A DNA stretch of 42,775 nt, from the NCBI RefSeq assembly GCF_002237365.1, contig NZ_NMUO01000024.1, positions 1 to 42,775 of the forward strand, read 5' to 3'. Positions 24,048 to 33,027 of the stretch are shown here, in pieces; position 1 is the first letter of the stretch, and each line of letters starts with the position of its first letter. Source of the stretch: Zobellella denitrificans. Its GTDB lineage: Bacteria > Pseudomonadota > Gammaproteobacteria > Enterobacterales > Aeromonadaceae. The position numbers were made by a program, and so were the translations under genes. The notes under the pieces were generated by a model. The model worked only from the letters and a program-made list of their open reading frames with translations. It made no database searches and was not told the origin of the DNA.

Positions 24048-25316
24048 TCAATGGCCGCGCGCCCTGGGCAGCACCAGGTTGAGCAGTATGCCGACAATGC
24101 CGCACAGGCTGATGCCCTGCAGGCTGAAACCGCCGATGCCGAAGGCCATGCCGCCGATGCCGAACACCAGGATCACCGCCACTATGCACAGGTTGCGCGC
24201 CTGGGACAGATCCACCTGGTGCTTGATCAGGCTGTTGAGGCCCACGGTGGCGATGGAGCCGAACAGCAGTATCATGATGCCGCCCATCACCGGGGTGGGA
24301 ATGGTCAGCATCAGGGCGCCGAACTTGCCGACAAAGGCCAGCACGATGGCAAAGCCCGCCGCCCAGGTCATGATCACCGGGTAGAAGTTCTTGGTCAGCA
24401 TCACGGCGCCGGTCACCTCCGAATAGGTGGTGTTGGGGGGTCCGCCAAACAGCGACGCCGCGCCGGTGGCCAGGCCGTCGCCCAGCAGGGTGCGGTGCAG
24501 GCCGGGTTTTTTGACGTAGTCCTTGCCGGTGACCGAGCTGATCGCCAGGATGTCGCCGATGTGCTCGATGGCCGGGGCGATGGCCACCGGGATCATGAAC
24601 AGCACCGCCTGCCAGTGCCACTCGGGCGCAACGAAATTGGGCACGGAGAACCAGGCCGCCTCCCGCACCGGGGTGAAATCCACCACCCCGAACCACAGCG
24701 CCAGGCCGTAGCCCACCGCGATGCCGGCGGTAATGGGCACCAGCCTGAAAATCCCCCTGGCCATGGTGGACACCAGCAGGGTGGTGACCAGGGAGCCCAG
24801 CGACAGCCACAGGGCGACCTCCTGCGGCATCAGCTCGGCGGCACCGTCGCCGGTCTTGCCGATGGCCATGTTCACCGCCAGCGGTGCCAACCCGAGGCCG
24901 ATCACCATGATCACCGGCCCCACCACCACTGGCGGCAGCAGCCGGGTCAGCAGGGCGGTGCCGCGCCAGCGCACCAGCTGGCTGAGCAGCACGTAAACGG
25001 CGCCCGCCGCCATCAGGCCGCTCATGGTGGCGGGAATGCCCCAGGTCTGCACCCCGTAGAGGATGGGGGCGATAAAGGCAAAGGAGGACGCCAGGAAGAT
25101 GGGCACCTGGCGCTTGGTGCACAGCTGGAAGATCAGGGTACCGATACCGGCGGTAAAGAGTGCCACATTCGGATCCAGCCCGGTGATCAGCGGCATCAGC
25201 ACCAGGGCGCCGAAGGCCACGAACAGCATCTGGGAGCCGGCCAGGGCCTGGCGCAGGGGGGTATTGACCGCCGCCTGGGCGGTGGCCAGGGCGTCGGTTT
25301 GCTCTGCTGAATTCAT
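24048..25316 (-). CDS. uraA: Uracil permease UraA (uracil:proton symporter)
   Basis: This nucleobase-cation symporter-2 protein (422 aa) imports uracil. About 14 membrane segments can be seen, with the family signature stretches QMLFVAFGALVLMPLITGLD near the N terminus, APAIEHIGDILAISSVTGKD (~285-305, with the substrate-contact Glu) and GGPPNTTYSEVTGAVMLTKN (~325-345). The preferred start is ATG at 25314-25316, placed 9 bases after AAGG; a TTG three codons upstream is less likely. It follows upp on the same strand, the E. coli upp-uraA order, but a terminator hairpin lies between the two. Confidence 0.95.
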   Translation of the reverse strand: MNSAEQTDALATAQAAVNTPLRQALAGSQMLFVAFGALVLMPLITGLDPNVALFTAGIGTLIFQLCTKRQVPIFLASSFAFIAPILYGVQTWGIPATMSGLMAAGAVYVLLSQLVRWRGTALLTRLLPPVVVGPVIMVIGLGLAPLAVNMAIGKTGDGAAELMPQEVALWLSLGSLVTTLLVSTMARGIFRLVPITAGIAVGYGLALWFGVVDFTPVREAAWFSVPNFVAPEWHWQAVLFMIPVAIAPAIEHIGDILAISSVTGKDYVKKPGLHRTLLGDGLATGAASLFGGPPNTTYSEVTGAVMLTKNFYPVIMTWAAGFAIVLAFVGKFGALMLTIPTPVMGGIMILLFGSIATVGLNSLIKHQVDLSQARNLCIVAVILVFGIGGMAFGIGGFSLQGISLCGIVGILLNLVLPRARGH

Positions 25317-25340
25317 CTGTCTCAACCTTGAATAAACGGA

Positions 25341-25362
25341 AAAAAACCGGCCTCAGCCGGTT
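25341..25362 (-). terminator. Terminator or attenuator between upp and uraA
   Basis: AACCGGC (25345-25351) pairs with GCCGGTT (25356-25362) around CTCA. On the minus strand six U residues follow. It lies 6 bp after the upp stop and before the uraA ribosome site, so it probably reduces read-through into uraA. Confidence 0.8.
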
Positions 25363-25367
25363 TTGCC

Positions 25368-25994
25368 TTACTTGGTACCAAATATCTTGTCGCCCGCATC
25401 GCCCAGGCCGGGGATGATGTAGCCATGCTCGTTGAGCCGCTCGTCGATGGAGGCGCAGTACAGCTCCACGTCCGGATGGGCCTGCTCCAGGGCCTTGATG
25501 CCCTCGGGTGCGGCCACCAGCACGATGACCTTGATCTGGTTGCACCCCTTTTGCTTGAGCAGGTCGATGGTGGCCACCATGGAGCCGCCGGTGGCCAGCA
25601 TGGGATCCACCACCAGCGCCAGCCGCTCCTCGATGTGGCTGACCAGCTTGTTGAAGTAGTGCACCGGCTGCAGGGTCTCCTCGTCGCGGTAGACCCCCAC
25701 CACGCTGACCCGGGCGCTCGGCATGTGTTCCAGCACGCCGTCCAGCATGCCGAGGCCGGCACGCAGTATGGGCACCACCGTCACCTTCTTGCCCTTGAGC
25801 TGGTCGACCTCGACCGGGCCGTTCCAGCCGTTGATGGTGGTCTTTTCGGTTTCGAAATCGGCGGTGGCCTCGTAGGTCAGCAGGCTGCCCACCTCCTTCG
25901 CCAGTTCACGAAAGCGTTTGGTGCTGATGTCGGCTTCCCGCATCAGACCCAGCTTGTGTTTCACCAAAGGGTGCTTTACCTCGACGACTTTCAT
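25368..25994 (-). CDS. upp: Uracil phosphoribosyltransferase
   Basis: The enzyme makes UMP from uracil and PRPP (208 aa, same size as in E. coli). It opens [19 protein letters not shown]. The PRPP-binding loop is [12 protein letters not shown] (~127-138) and the uracil-binding end is [18 protein letters not shown]. The frame is open upstream, but ATG 25992-25994 gives the conserved family start. It works with UraA, the next gene, in uracil salvage, and is divergent from purM. Confidence 0.96.
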   Translation of the reverse strand: MKVVEVKHPLVKHKLGLMREADISTKRFRELAKEVGSLLTYEATADFETEKTTINGWNGPVEVDQLKGKKVTVVPILRAGLGMLDGVLEHMPSARVSVVGVYRDEETLQPVHYFNKLVSHIEERLALVVDPMLATGGSMVATIDLLKQKGCNQIKVIVLVAAPEGIKALEQAHPDVELYCASIDERLNEHGYIIPGLGDAGDKIFGTK

Positions 25995-26231
25995 CAACCC
26001 GATCTCCCGACGTATAAAAAAACCGCGGAATACTAGCATAAAATAGTGTCCAGCGGCAGGGATACAGAGCAACTTTTAGCAAAGGCCGCCGCCTTGCTCC
26101 ATTAGGCGGTTTATGGCTGTGGCACTGGCCTGCCCATTAAATTAGAATAGCGCCCGAACACATCAGTACCAGCCGGAACAAGGCGCCAATTGCCCCGCCG
26201 GCCTTTGAATCCAAAAACAAGGTGATCCCCC

Positions 26232-27269
26232 GTGACGCAGAACAAACCCCTGAGCTACAAAGACGCCGGCGTAGACATCGATGCCGGTAACGCCCTGGTT
26301 GAACGCATCAAAGGCGTTAGCCGTCGTACTCAACGCCCGGAAGTGATGGGCGGCCTCGGGGGCTTTGGCGCCCTGTGCCAGTTGCCCACCGGCTATAAGG
26401 AGCCGGTGCTGGTGGCCGGCACCGACGGGGTGGGCACCAAGCTGCGCCTGGCCATCGACCTCAAGCGCCATCAGGGCGTGGGCATCGATCTGGTGGCCAT
26501 GTGCGTCAATGATCTGATCGTGCAGGGCGCCGAGCCGCTGTTCTTCCTCGACTACTACGCCACCGGCAAACTGGACGTGGACACCGCCGCCGACGTGGTC
26601 ACCGGTATCGGCGCCGGCTGCGAGCTGAGCGGCTGCGCCCTGATCGGCGGTGAAACCGCAGAGATGCCCGGCATGTACGAAGAAGGCGACTACGATTTGG
26701 CAGGATTTTGTGTCGGCGTAGTGGAAAAAAGCGGCATTATCGACGGCTCCAAGGTGGCCGCCGGCGACGCCCTGATCGCCCTGGGCTCCAGCGGCCCGCA
26801 CTCCAACGGCTACTCCCTGATCCGCAAGATCCTGGAAGTGAGCGGCGCGGACCTGCAGCAGCCCCTGGGCGAAGGCTCCCTGGCCGATGCCCTGATGGCT
26901 CCCACCCGCATCTACGTCAAGCCGGTGCTGGAACTCATCAAGCAGTTCGACATCCACGCCCTGAGCCACATCACCGGCGGCGGCTTCTGGGAAAACATTC
27001 CCCGGGTGCTGCCCGCCGACGCCAAGGCGGTGATCGACGGCGCCAGCTGGCAGTGGCCGCAGGTGTTCCAGTGGCTGCAACAGGCCGGCAACGTGGAAAC
27101 CTTTGAAATGTACCGCACCTTCAACTGCGGCGTGGGCATGATCATCGCCTTGCCCGCCGAGCAGGCCGCGGCCGCGGTCAAGTTCATGCAGGATGCCGGT
27201 GAAAACGCCTGGCTGATCGGCCGCATCGACGCCGCCGCCGAGGGTGAAGAACAGGTCGAGATCCAATGA
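26232..27269 (+). CDS. purM: Phosphoribosylaminoimidazole synthetase (AIR synthetase)
   Basis: This is the fifth step of purine synthesis, closing FGAM to AIR with ATP (345 aa, as in E. coli). It opens with GTG (26232), giving [28 protein letters not shown] five bases upstream fixes this start. Signature stretches are [23 protein letters not shown] and [17 protein letters not shown]. It overlaps purN by 4 bp. A divergent promoter region of 237 bp separates it from upp; no clear PurR box was found there. Confidence 0.96.
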   Translation: MTQNKPLSYKDAGVDIDAGNALVERIKGVSRRTQRPEVMGGLGGFGALCQLPTGYKEPVLVAGTDGVGTKLRLAIDLKRHQGVGIDLVAMCVNDLIVQGAEPLFFLDYYATGKLDVDTAADVVTGIGAGCELSGCALIGGETAEMPGMYEEGDYDLAGFCVGVVEKSGIIDGSKVAAGDALIALGSSGPHSNGYSLIRKILEVSGADLQQPLGEGSLADALMAPTRIYVKPVLELIKQFDIHALSHITGGGFWENIPRVLPADAKAVIDGASWQWPQVFQWLQQAGNVETFEMYRTFNCGVGMIIALPAEQAAAAVKFMQDAGENAWLIGRIDAAAEGEEQVEIQ

Positions 27270-27904
27270 AACGCATCGTCGTACTGATCTCCGGCAGCGG
27301 CAGCAACCTGCAGGCGCTGCTGAGCCAGGCCGCCGCCGCCCAGCTGGGCGGCGACATCGTCGCCGTGATCAGCAACAAGGCCGAGGCTTACGGCCTGGAG
27401 CGCGCCCGCATCGCGGGCGTGCCCACCGCCGTGCTGCCCCACCAGGGCTATGCGGATCGGGAAAGCTACGACGCCGACCTGATGGCGCTTATCGACGGCT
27501 ACCAGCCGGATCTGGTGGTGCTGGCGGGCTTTATGCGTATCCTCACCCCCGCCCTGGTGCGTCACTACCAGGGCCGCATGCTCAATATCCACCCCTCGCT
27601 GCTGCCCAAATACCAGGGGCTGAACACCCACCGCCGCGCCATCGAGGCCGGCGACGAGGAGCACGGCTGCAGCGTGCACTTCGTCACCGAGGAGCTGGAT
27701 GGCGGCCCCGTGGTGCTGCAGGCGCTGGTGCCCATCTTTGAAGGGGACGACGAAGCCGCCGTGGCCGCCCGGGTGCTGGTGCAGGAGCACGCCATCTATC
27801 CCCTGGTGGTGCGCTGGTTCTGCGACGGCCGGCTTGAAATGCGGGACGGCCAGGCGGTGCTTGACGGCAGGGCCCTGCCCGCCCAGGGCTACGCCGAAGA
27901 CTGA
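27266..27904 (+). CDS. purN: Phosphoribosylglycinamide formyltransferase
   Basis: This 10-formyltetrahydrofolate-dependent enzyme makes FGAR from GAR (212 aa). It opens [18 protein letters not shown] and has the catalytic segment [20 protein letters not shown] (Asn, His) and later the Asp-containing [18 protein letters not shown] overlap with purM shows coupling. Its last 16 bases overlap the end of the convergent gene at 27889-28671. Confidence 0.96.
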   Translation: MKRIVVLISGSGSNLQALLSQAAAAQLGGDIVAVISNKAEAYGLERARIAGVPTAVLPHQGYADRESYDADLMALIDGYQPDLVVLAGFMRILTPALVRHYQGRMLNIHPSLLPKYQGLNTHRRAIEAGDEEHGCSVHFVTEELDGGPVVLQALVPIFEGDDEAAVAARVLVQEHAIYPLVVRWFCDGRLEMRDGQAVLDGRALPAQGYAED

Positions 27905-28671
27905 GGTTCAGGCGCAACCAGCAGGGCGGCGTTGATGTTCTTCATGCGGGCGCCCGCCAACAGCGGGCTGTCCCGGTGCAGCACCAGCAGCGAAGCCCGG
28001 TCGCTGGCGGCGGCCATCACCCCCGGCAGGCTCCAGTCGGTGATCGGCAACATGGCCCCCTTTAACCCCCGGGGCTCCAGCGCCGGGCCCAGCTCGTCGG
28101 CCCCGGCCGCCGGCACCGTGATCCACAAGGGCAACTGCTGCTGCCGGGCCAGCTGTTCGGCCCGGGCCAGCACGGGTGCATCCCGCGCCGCCTCCTCCCA
28201 TACCGCCAGCACCATCTCCACCGGCCTGAACCGGCGGCTCAGCAGCAGCACCTCATGCTCCGGCGGCCTGTCCCAGGTTGGCAGCTCGGTGGCCGGGTCG
28301 AGCACCAGCACCGGCACCTCGTCCCGGGAAGCCGGCGGTCGGGCCAGCAACTGCTCGCGCCGGCCGTACTCCACCTCCAGGCTCCACTCCAGGGCCCGGT
28401 TGCGGGCGAGCTGCTGCAACCGCTGGCGGATATGCTCGCGCCGGCGGCGCAGCTGCAGGCGTATTCGCTCCGGATCCAGCTCCCGCACCCGGCCGGTGGT
28501 CAGGCTCACCTCCCGGGTGCAGGGCAGCTCGGCCGAGCGCAGCAAGCTTTCATCCTCGATAAAAACGGCGCGCAGCCGGGCCCCGTGCCGGGCGGCGAAC
28601 TCGGCCACCCGCTCCAGCATCTCCAGCTCGGCCTGGCTCAGATCCAGATACCATACGATATGCCTTATCAT
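27889..28671 (-). CDS. Unrecognised protein, possibly of UspA-like fold
   Basis: This is a 260-aa cytoplasmic protein that I do not recognise. It opens MIRHIVWYLDLSQAELEMLE, and the alternating strand-helix pattern with two halves (~1-120 and ~135-255) resembles tandem universal-stress domains. The usual ATP-binding glycine motif G-x2-G-x9-G(S/T) is not evident. The middle (~65-90) is strongly basic (RRRREHIRQRLQQL). Its ATG overlaps the stop of the Lon-like protease gene by 4 bp (ATGA), so the two are almost certainly cotranslated and may act together. Its end overlaps convergent purN by 16 bp. Confidence 0.75.
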   Translation of the reverse strand: MIRHIVWYLDLSQAELEMLERVAEFAARHGARLRAVFIEDESLLRSAELPCTREVSLTTGRVRELDPERIRLQLRRRREHIRQRLQQLARNRALEWSLEVEYGRREQLLARPPASRDEVPVLVLDPATELPTWDRPPEHEVLLLSRRFRPVEMVLAVWEEAARDAPVLARAEQLARQQQLPLWITVPAAGADELGPALEPRGLKGAMLPITDWSLPGVMAAASDRASLLVLHRDSPLLAGARMKNINAALLVAPEPQSSA

Positions 28672-31076
28672 GATTCCTCATCCGGGCCCTTGGCCCCGTC
28701 CTCATGCTCTGCCGCCTTCTGGCGGCGCTGCAGCTCGGCCAGCCTCGCCAGCCGTTCCCGCACCCTGGCATTGACCGTGCCCTCGGGGTAATTGCCCTGC
28801 TCGTCCGCCTCCCCCGCCGGCAGACCGGCGAGCAGGGACAGCGCCTCGTCCAGGTGCGCCACCGAATACACCCGGAAACGCCCCTCGGCCACCGCCTGGC
28901 GCACCTCCCGGTTCAGCATCAGGTTGTCTTCGTTGGCCCTGGGGATGATGACCCCCTGCCCCGGTGCAAAGCCACGCGCCTGGCAGATGTCGAAGAAGCC
29001 TTCGATCTTCTCGTTGACCCCGCCGATGGGCTGCACCTGGCCGTATTGGTTGATGGAGCCGGTCACCGCCAGCGCCTGGCTGAGCGGCACCCGGGCGATG
29101 GCCGAGATCAGGGCGCAACACTCCGCCACCGAGGCGCTGTCCCCCTCGATCATGCCGTAGGACTGTTCGAACGCCAGGCTGGCGGACACGGCCATGGGCC
29201 CCTCGGGCGCGTAGCGGCTGCCGAGGAAGCGCGACAGGATCAGCATGGCCTTGGCGTGGATGGCGCCGCTGAGCTTGGCCTCCCGTTCGATGTCGAGCAC
29301 CGAACCGGAACCGAGCCGGGCGGTGGCGCTGATCCGCGCCGGCTGGCCGAAGCGGTAATTACCCAGATCCAGCACCGTCAGGCCGTTGACCTGGCCCACC
29401 ACGGCGCCGTCGGTGTCGATAAACTTGCTGCCGCGCAGCACCGACTCCTCCATCTGCCGGTGGATGCGCGAAGCCCGCCGCCGGACGGCCTCCAGCGCCT
29501 GCTCGATGGCCCCGGCCGAGATGCTCTGCTCGCCGCCGTGCTCGGCCCAGTAGTTGGCCTCGTGCAACAGGTCGGTGAGCTCCTGGGTGTGGGCCGACAG
29601 CCGCAACTGATCGTCGGCCAGCCGGCCGGCATGTTCCACCATCCTGGCTACCCCGCCCCGGGTGAGCGGGCGCAAGTCCTGCTGGCGGGCCAGCCAGCCG
29701 ATAAAGCGGGCGTAACGCTGCAGGTTTTCCGGGCTGACGTCCACCTCGTCCTGATAGTCCGCCTGTACCTTGAACAGCTTGCCGAAGTCGGGATCGTAGG
29801 CCGCCAACAGGTAGTAGAGCTGGCGCTCGCCGATCAGCACCACCTTCAGCTCCATGGGCACCGGCTCCGGCTCCAGGGAAATGGTGCTGGCCAGGCTGTA
29901 GAACTGCTCCAGCGATTCGATGCGGATCTCCCGGGCGAACAGGGCCCGCTTCAGCGCTTCCCAGGCCATGGGCTGCATCACCAGCTTGCGTGCGTCCAGG
30001 ATCAGGTAGCCGCCGTTGGCCCGGTGCAGGGCGCCACTGCGGATCAGGGTGAAGTCGGTGACCAGGGCGCCCTGCTGCACGTGGTGCTCGACCCGGCCGA
30101 GCAGGCGGGACAGGTTGGGCAGATCCTCGTAGATCACCGGGGCCCCCTCGGTGTCGGCGTTGTCCACCAGCAGGTTGAGCTGGTAGCGGGCCAGCAACTG
30201 GGCCGGCAGTTCTCCCTCGCGCATGTGGCCGAGCAGCAGGTTGACATTGCCGCTCAAGTCCTGCTGTATCGCTTCCAGCTGGCGAAGCACGGGATCGCAG
30301 CCACCGTATTCCCGGCGCAGTTCGTCGATCAGGTTGCCGCCGGCGAACATCACCATCTCTTCGTTCAGCCACTGGATATGCAGCTGGGTCTCCCGCCGCC
30401 ACAGGGGAAACTGCTGCAGCACCTCCTGCAGCCTGGCCTCGACCCGGGCGATGGCCTGCTCCATGGCGGTGCGCTCCGCCTCCGGCAACTGGCGGAAGGC
30501 CCTGGCGTCCAGCACCTCGTCGCCCTTGCGTGGTGCCAGGGTAAAGCCGGTGGGGGTGCTGAGCAGGGCCACCTGCTCGGCCTTGGCCAGCGCCTTTACC
30601 TCGGCCATGGCCGCCGCCTGGCGCTCGGCCAGCTGCTGGTTCAGCTCTTCCAGCCGCAGGCGGTACTCCTCGGTTTCAAACGCCGCCGGAATGGCGATGA
30701 GCAGCTCTTCGACCAGCTTCTCCAGGCTGGCCTTGAAGCGCCGTCCCACCCCGGCGGGCAGGGTCAGCAGCGCCGGCCGGATCGGCTCCTCGAAGCAGTA
30801 GGCGTAGCAGATATCCGGCGGTACCGGCTCATGGGCCGCCCGGCCGCTCAGGAAACGCTGGATCAGGGAGTGACGGGCACAGCTTTCCGGCGCCATCATG
30901 CAGATGTTAAAGCCCTGGCTGCGGATGCCGGTACCGAAGGACAGGGCCTCCAGCAGACGCTCCTGGCCCACCAGGGCGCCGGAATCGGTGAGTTCGTCGG
31001 TGGTGGTAAAACCGAAAGCAGCCTCGTCGCAGGCGCGGTAAAGCCGCTCGGGGGCTAGGGGAGAAAGGAATTCCAT
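28668..31076 (-). CDS. Lon-like serine protease with degenerate AAA P-loop (YcbZ/LonC-like)
   Basis: This 802-aa protein has an AAA-type N-terminal part, a central helical region (~170-260, coiled) and a C-terminal Lon protease domain (~560-770). The catalytic dyad is S647 (EGDSASVAE) and K690 (VNEKIEGF), 43 residues apart as in Lon. The sensor/Walker B-like segment GALHRANGGYLILDARKL is intact. The expected Walker A reads MAPESCARHSLIQ (~61-73): the glycines are gone and the lysine is Arg, so ATP use is doubtful. It belongs with the AAA_32/LonC-type proteases rather than housekeeping Lon. It is followed by the unrecognised 260-aa protein with an ATGA overlap. Substrates are unknown. Confidence 0.88.
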   Translation of the reverse strand: MEFLSPLAPERLYRACDEAAFGFTTTDELTDSGALVGQERLLEALSFGTGIRSQGFNICMMAPESCARHSLIQRFLSGRAAHEPVPPDICYAYCFEEPIRPALLTLPAGVGRRFKASLEKLVEELLIAIPAAFETEEYRLRLEELNQQLAERQAAAMAEVKALAKAEQVALLSTPTGFTLAPRKGDEVLDARAFRQLPEAERTAMEQAIARVEARLQEVLQQFPLWRRETQLHIQWLNEEMVMFAGGNLIDELRREYGGCDPVLRQLEAIQQDLSGNVNLLLGHMREGELPAQLLARYQLNLLVDNADTEGAPVIYEDLPNLSRLLGRVEHHVQQGALVTDFTLIRSGALHRANGGYLILDARKLVMQPMAWEALKRALFAREIRIESLEQFYSLASTISLEPEPVPMELKVVLIGERQLYYLLAAYDPDFGKLFKVQADYQDEVDVSPENLQRYARFIGWLARQQDLRPLTRGGVARMVEHAGRLADDQLRLSAHTQELTDLLHEANYWAEHGGEQSISAGAIEQALEAVRRRASRIHRQMEESVLRGSKFIDTDGAVVGQVNGLTVLDLGNYRFGQPARISATARLGSGSVLDIEREAKLSGAIHAKAMLILSRFLGSRYAPEGPMAVSASLAFEQSYGMIEGDSASVAECCALISAIARVPLSQALAVTGSINQYGQVQPIGGVNEKIEGFFDICQARGFAPGQGVIIPRANEDNLMLNREVRQAVAEGRFRVYSVAHLDEALSLLAGLPAGEADEQGNYPEGTVNARVRERLARLAELQRRQKAAEHEDGAKGPDEES

Positions 31077-31127
31077 GGCTCGCCTCGCTGAACAGTGCTG
31101 TTCAAAGCGTAGCCAAAATTGCCATCC

Positions 31128-31178
31128 AAAAAGGGGGCGGTGTCATTTTCCATCAGAAAATGACTCCGCCCCCTTTTT
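31128..31178 (-). terminator. Long hairpin terminator downstream of yafJ
   Basis: AAAAAGGGGGCGG (31128-31140) pairs with CCGCCCCCTTTTT (31166-31178), and inside it GTCATTTTC pairs with GAAAATGAC around a 5-base loop. With one T-T mismatch the 51 bases form a single stem with U-runs on both strands. It probably ends the gmhA-yafJ transcript, from which it is now separated by a MITE-like element. Confidence 0.85.
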
Positions 31179-31190
31179 GGGGCTTAGCGG

Positions 31191-31392
31191 CTAGAGCACC
31201 GATCAGTTTAAAACGTGAGCAGTGCGATATCTTACCTGTAGGCGCCCGTTTACGTGGCGCAAAGCTGCCAACGGCGTGGGGTGTGGAAATTGAGCGCCGT
31301 CTTCCCGTCGGCTGAAGCGACGGCTACAGCGGCACAAACCGGCAGCGACGCAGAGCCGGGCTGCCTGATTTTTAAACTATATGGTGCTCCAG
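31191..31392. mobile_element. MITE-like element, copy 2 (202 bp)
   Basis: The left end is identical over 34 bp to the reverse complement of the right end of copy 1 (21963-22258), and the similarity runs on for ~105 bp. The right end is a diverged copy of the other terminal repeat (reads GGAGCACC then AGTTTAAAA inward). It is in opposite orientation to copy 1 and lacks about 94 bp of the middle. Its right end overlaps the 3' end of yafJ and supplies its final codons and stop. Confidence 0.75.
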
Positions 31393-32171
31393 GCCCCGTT
31401 GCCGGCGATGCGCTCGCCCAGGTGGAAGAGGTTGAACTCGCCGGGTTGCATCTTGCGCCATTGCTCGTTGTTGGTGAGCGGCTGGGTGGCGATCACCGTC
31501 ACCACGTCGTTGGGGGTGGTTTCCTGCTGGAAGTCGATTTCCACCTCCTCATCGATAAGGCGCGCCGGGCCGAAGGGGGCGCGGCGGGTGATCCAGTGCA
31601 GGTTGTTGCTGCAGTAGGTCATCAGGTACTCGCCGTCGGTGAGCAGCATATTGAACACCCCCAGGGCGCGCAGCCGGTCGCACAGGGAGGCTACGTGGCG
31701 GAACATGGCCGCCATGTTGCCGGGCTTGCGCGGGTATTTGCGCTCCAGTTCGTGCAGTATCCAGCAAAAGGCCAGCTCGCTGTCGGTGTCGCCCACCGGC
31801 TTGTGCCGCCCGGTTTTCAGCTTGCTCTTGTAGCCGGTTAACTGACCATTGTGTGCAAAGGTCCAGTAACGACCCCACAGCTCGCGGGTAAAGGGATGGG
31901 TGTTCTCCAGGGCGATGCCACCCCGATTGGCCTGGCGGATATGGCTGACCACGGCACAGCTCTTGATGGGATACTCCTGTACCAGTTGGGCAATGCGCGA
32001 CTGGCTGGAGGGCTGGGGATCCTTGAAGGTGCGCACCCCCTTGCCCTCGTAGAAGACGATGCCCCAGCCGTCCTTGTGCGGGCCGGTGCGCCCGCCCCGT
32101 TGCATCAGGCCGGTAAAGCTGAAGCAGATGTCGGTGGGCACATTCGCGCTCATCCCTAACAGTTCACACAT
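31377..32171 (-). CDS. yafJ: Class II glutamine amidotransferase YafJ
   Basis: This 264-aa protein of the YafJ family has an N-terminal nucleophile-type glutaminase fold. The nucleophile cysteine is C2 (MCELLGMSANVPTDI). Family segments are RGGRTGPHKDGWGIVFYEG, ANRGGIALENTHPF and the oxyanion-type FAHNGQL. E. coli YafJ has 255 aa; the acceptor and pathway are unknown. It starts 5 bp after gmhA and follows it in one transcript, as in the E. coli fadE/gmhA/yafJ locus. The last four residues (WSTI) and the TAG stop lie inside the terminal repeat of the MITE-like element, so the native C terminus was probably slightly different. Confidence 0.92.
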   Translation of the reverse strand: MCELLGMSANVPTDICFSFTGLMQRGGRTGPHKDGWGIVFYEGKGVRTFKDPQPSSQSRIAQLVQEYPIKSCAVVSHIRQANRGGIALENTHPFTRELWGRYWTFAHNGQLTGYKSKLKTGRHKPVGDTDSELAFCWILHELERKYPRKPGNMAAMFRHVASLCDRLRALGVFNMLLTDGEYLMTYCSNNLHWITRRAPFGPARLIDEEVEIDFQQETTPNDVVTVIATQPLTNNEQWRKMQPGEFNLFHLGERIAGNGAWSTI

Positions 32172-32176
32172 CCGGC

Positions 32177-32758
32177 TTACCCTTGCTCCATCTCTTTTTC
32201 CACCAGCTGGATCAGGATGTGGATCACCTTGATATGCACCTCCTGGATGCGATCCGCATAACCGAAGTGGGGCACCCGGATCTCCACGTCCGCCAGGCCG
32301 GCCATCTTGCCGCCGTCCTTGCCGGTCAGTGCTATCACCTTGATGCCCTTGGCCCTGGCCGCCGCTATCGCCTTGAGGATATTGCCGGAGTTGCCGCTGG
32401 TGGACAGGCCGAACAGCACGTCGCCCTCGCGGCCCACCGCCTCCAGGTAGCGGGAAAACACGTATTCGTAGCCGAAGTCGTTGGACACGCAGGTGATATG
32501 GCTGGGATCGGAAATGGCGATGGCCGGGTAGCCGGGGCGGTTTTCCCGGTAGCGGCCGGTCAGCTCCTCGGCAAAGTGCATGGCGTCGCAGTGGGAGCCG
32601 CCGTTGCCGCAGGAAAGCACCTTGCCGCCGGCCTTGAAGCTGTCGGCCAGCAACTTGGCCGCCCGCTCGATGGCGGCGATATTGGCGTCGTCGGCCAGGA
32701 AGCGGTTCAGCACCTCGGCGGCTTCGGTGAGTTCGTTGCGGATCAGATCCTGATACAT
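32177..32758 (-). CDS. gmhA: Sedoheptulose 7-phosphate isomerase
   Basis: This is the first step of ADP-heptose synthesis for the LPS inner core (193 aa; E. coli GmhA is 192). It opens [20 protein letters not shown]. The SIS-domain signature [18 protein letters not shown] and the STSGNSGNI phosphate loop are intact. The frame is open upstream, but ATG 32756-32758 gives the conserved start. It is first in a pair with yafJ, and divergent from the broken choice-of-anchor P gene. Confidence 0.96.
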   Translation of the reverse strand: MYQDLIRNELTEAAEVLNRFLADDANIAAIERAAKLLADSFKAGGKVLSCGNGGSHCDAMHFAEELTGRYRENRPGYPAIAISDPSHITCVSNDFGYEYVFSRYLEAVGREGDVLFGLSTSGNSGNILKAIAAARAKGIKVIALTGKDGGKMAGLADVEIRVPHFGYADRIQEVHIKVIHILIQLVEKEMEQG

Positions 32759-33027
32759 GAAATGGCCTCTCACTTGCGGGATAAGGGGGCATTTTGGCAC
32801 AAGTGGCCAGGAGCGGGAAGCGGGTGGCATTCCTTCCCTGCCACCTTGCGCCGGCAGCGACAGAAGCTCCCCTGCCGCTCTTGTACCCATGGCGACCCCC
32901 AATCGCAACGAGACTGAATATTATTTGACCAAGCCGGCAAACCCGAACCTATACTTTTCCTGCACGGCAGGGATAGGACTCAAAGGCCGACGCTGTGTCA
33001 TTTTATCCCCAGGAGGAGGGTTAACCA

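Noticed and set aside
26000-26231. PurR operator before purM
   Set aside because: No sequence close to the PurR consensus ACGCAAACGTTTNCNT was found.
32172-32792. Longer yafJ frame continuing upstream into gmhA
   Set aside because: It reads gmhA in the wrong frame. The conserved N-terminal Cys follows the Met at 32171, as needed for the glutaminase nucleophile.
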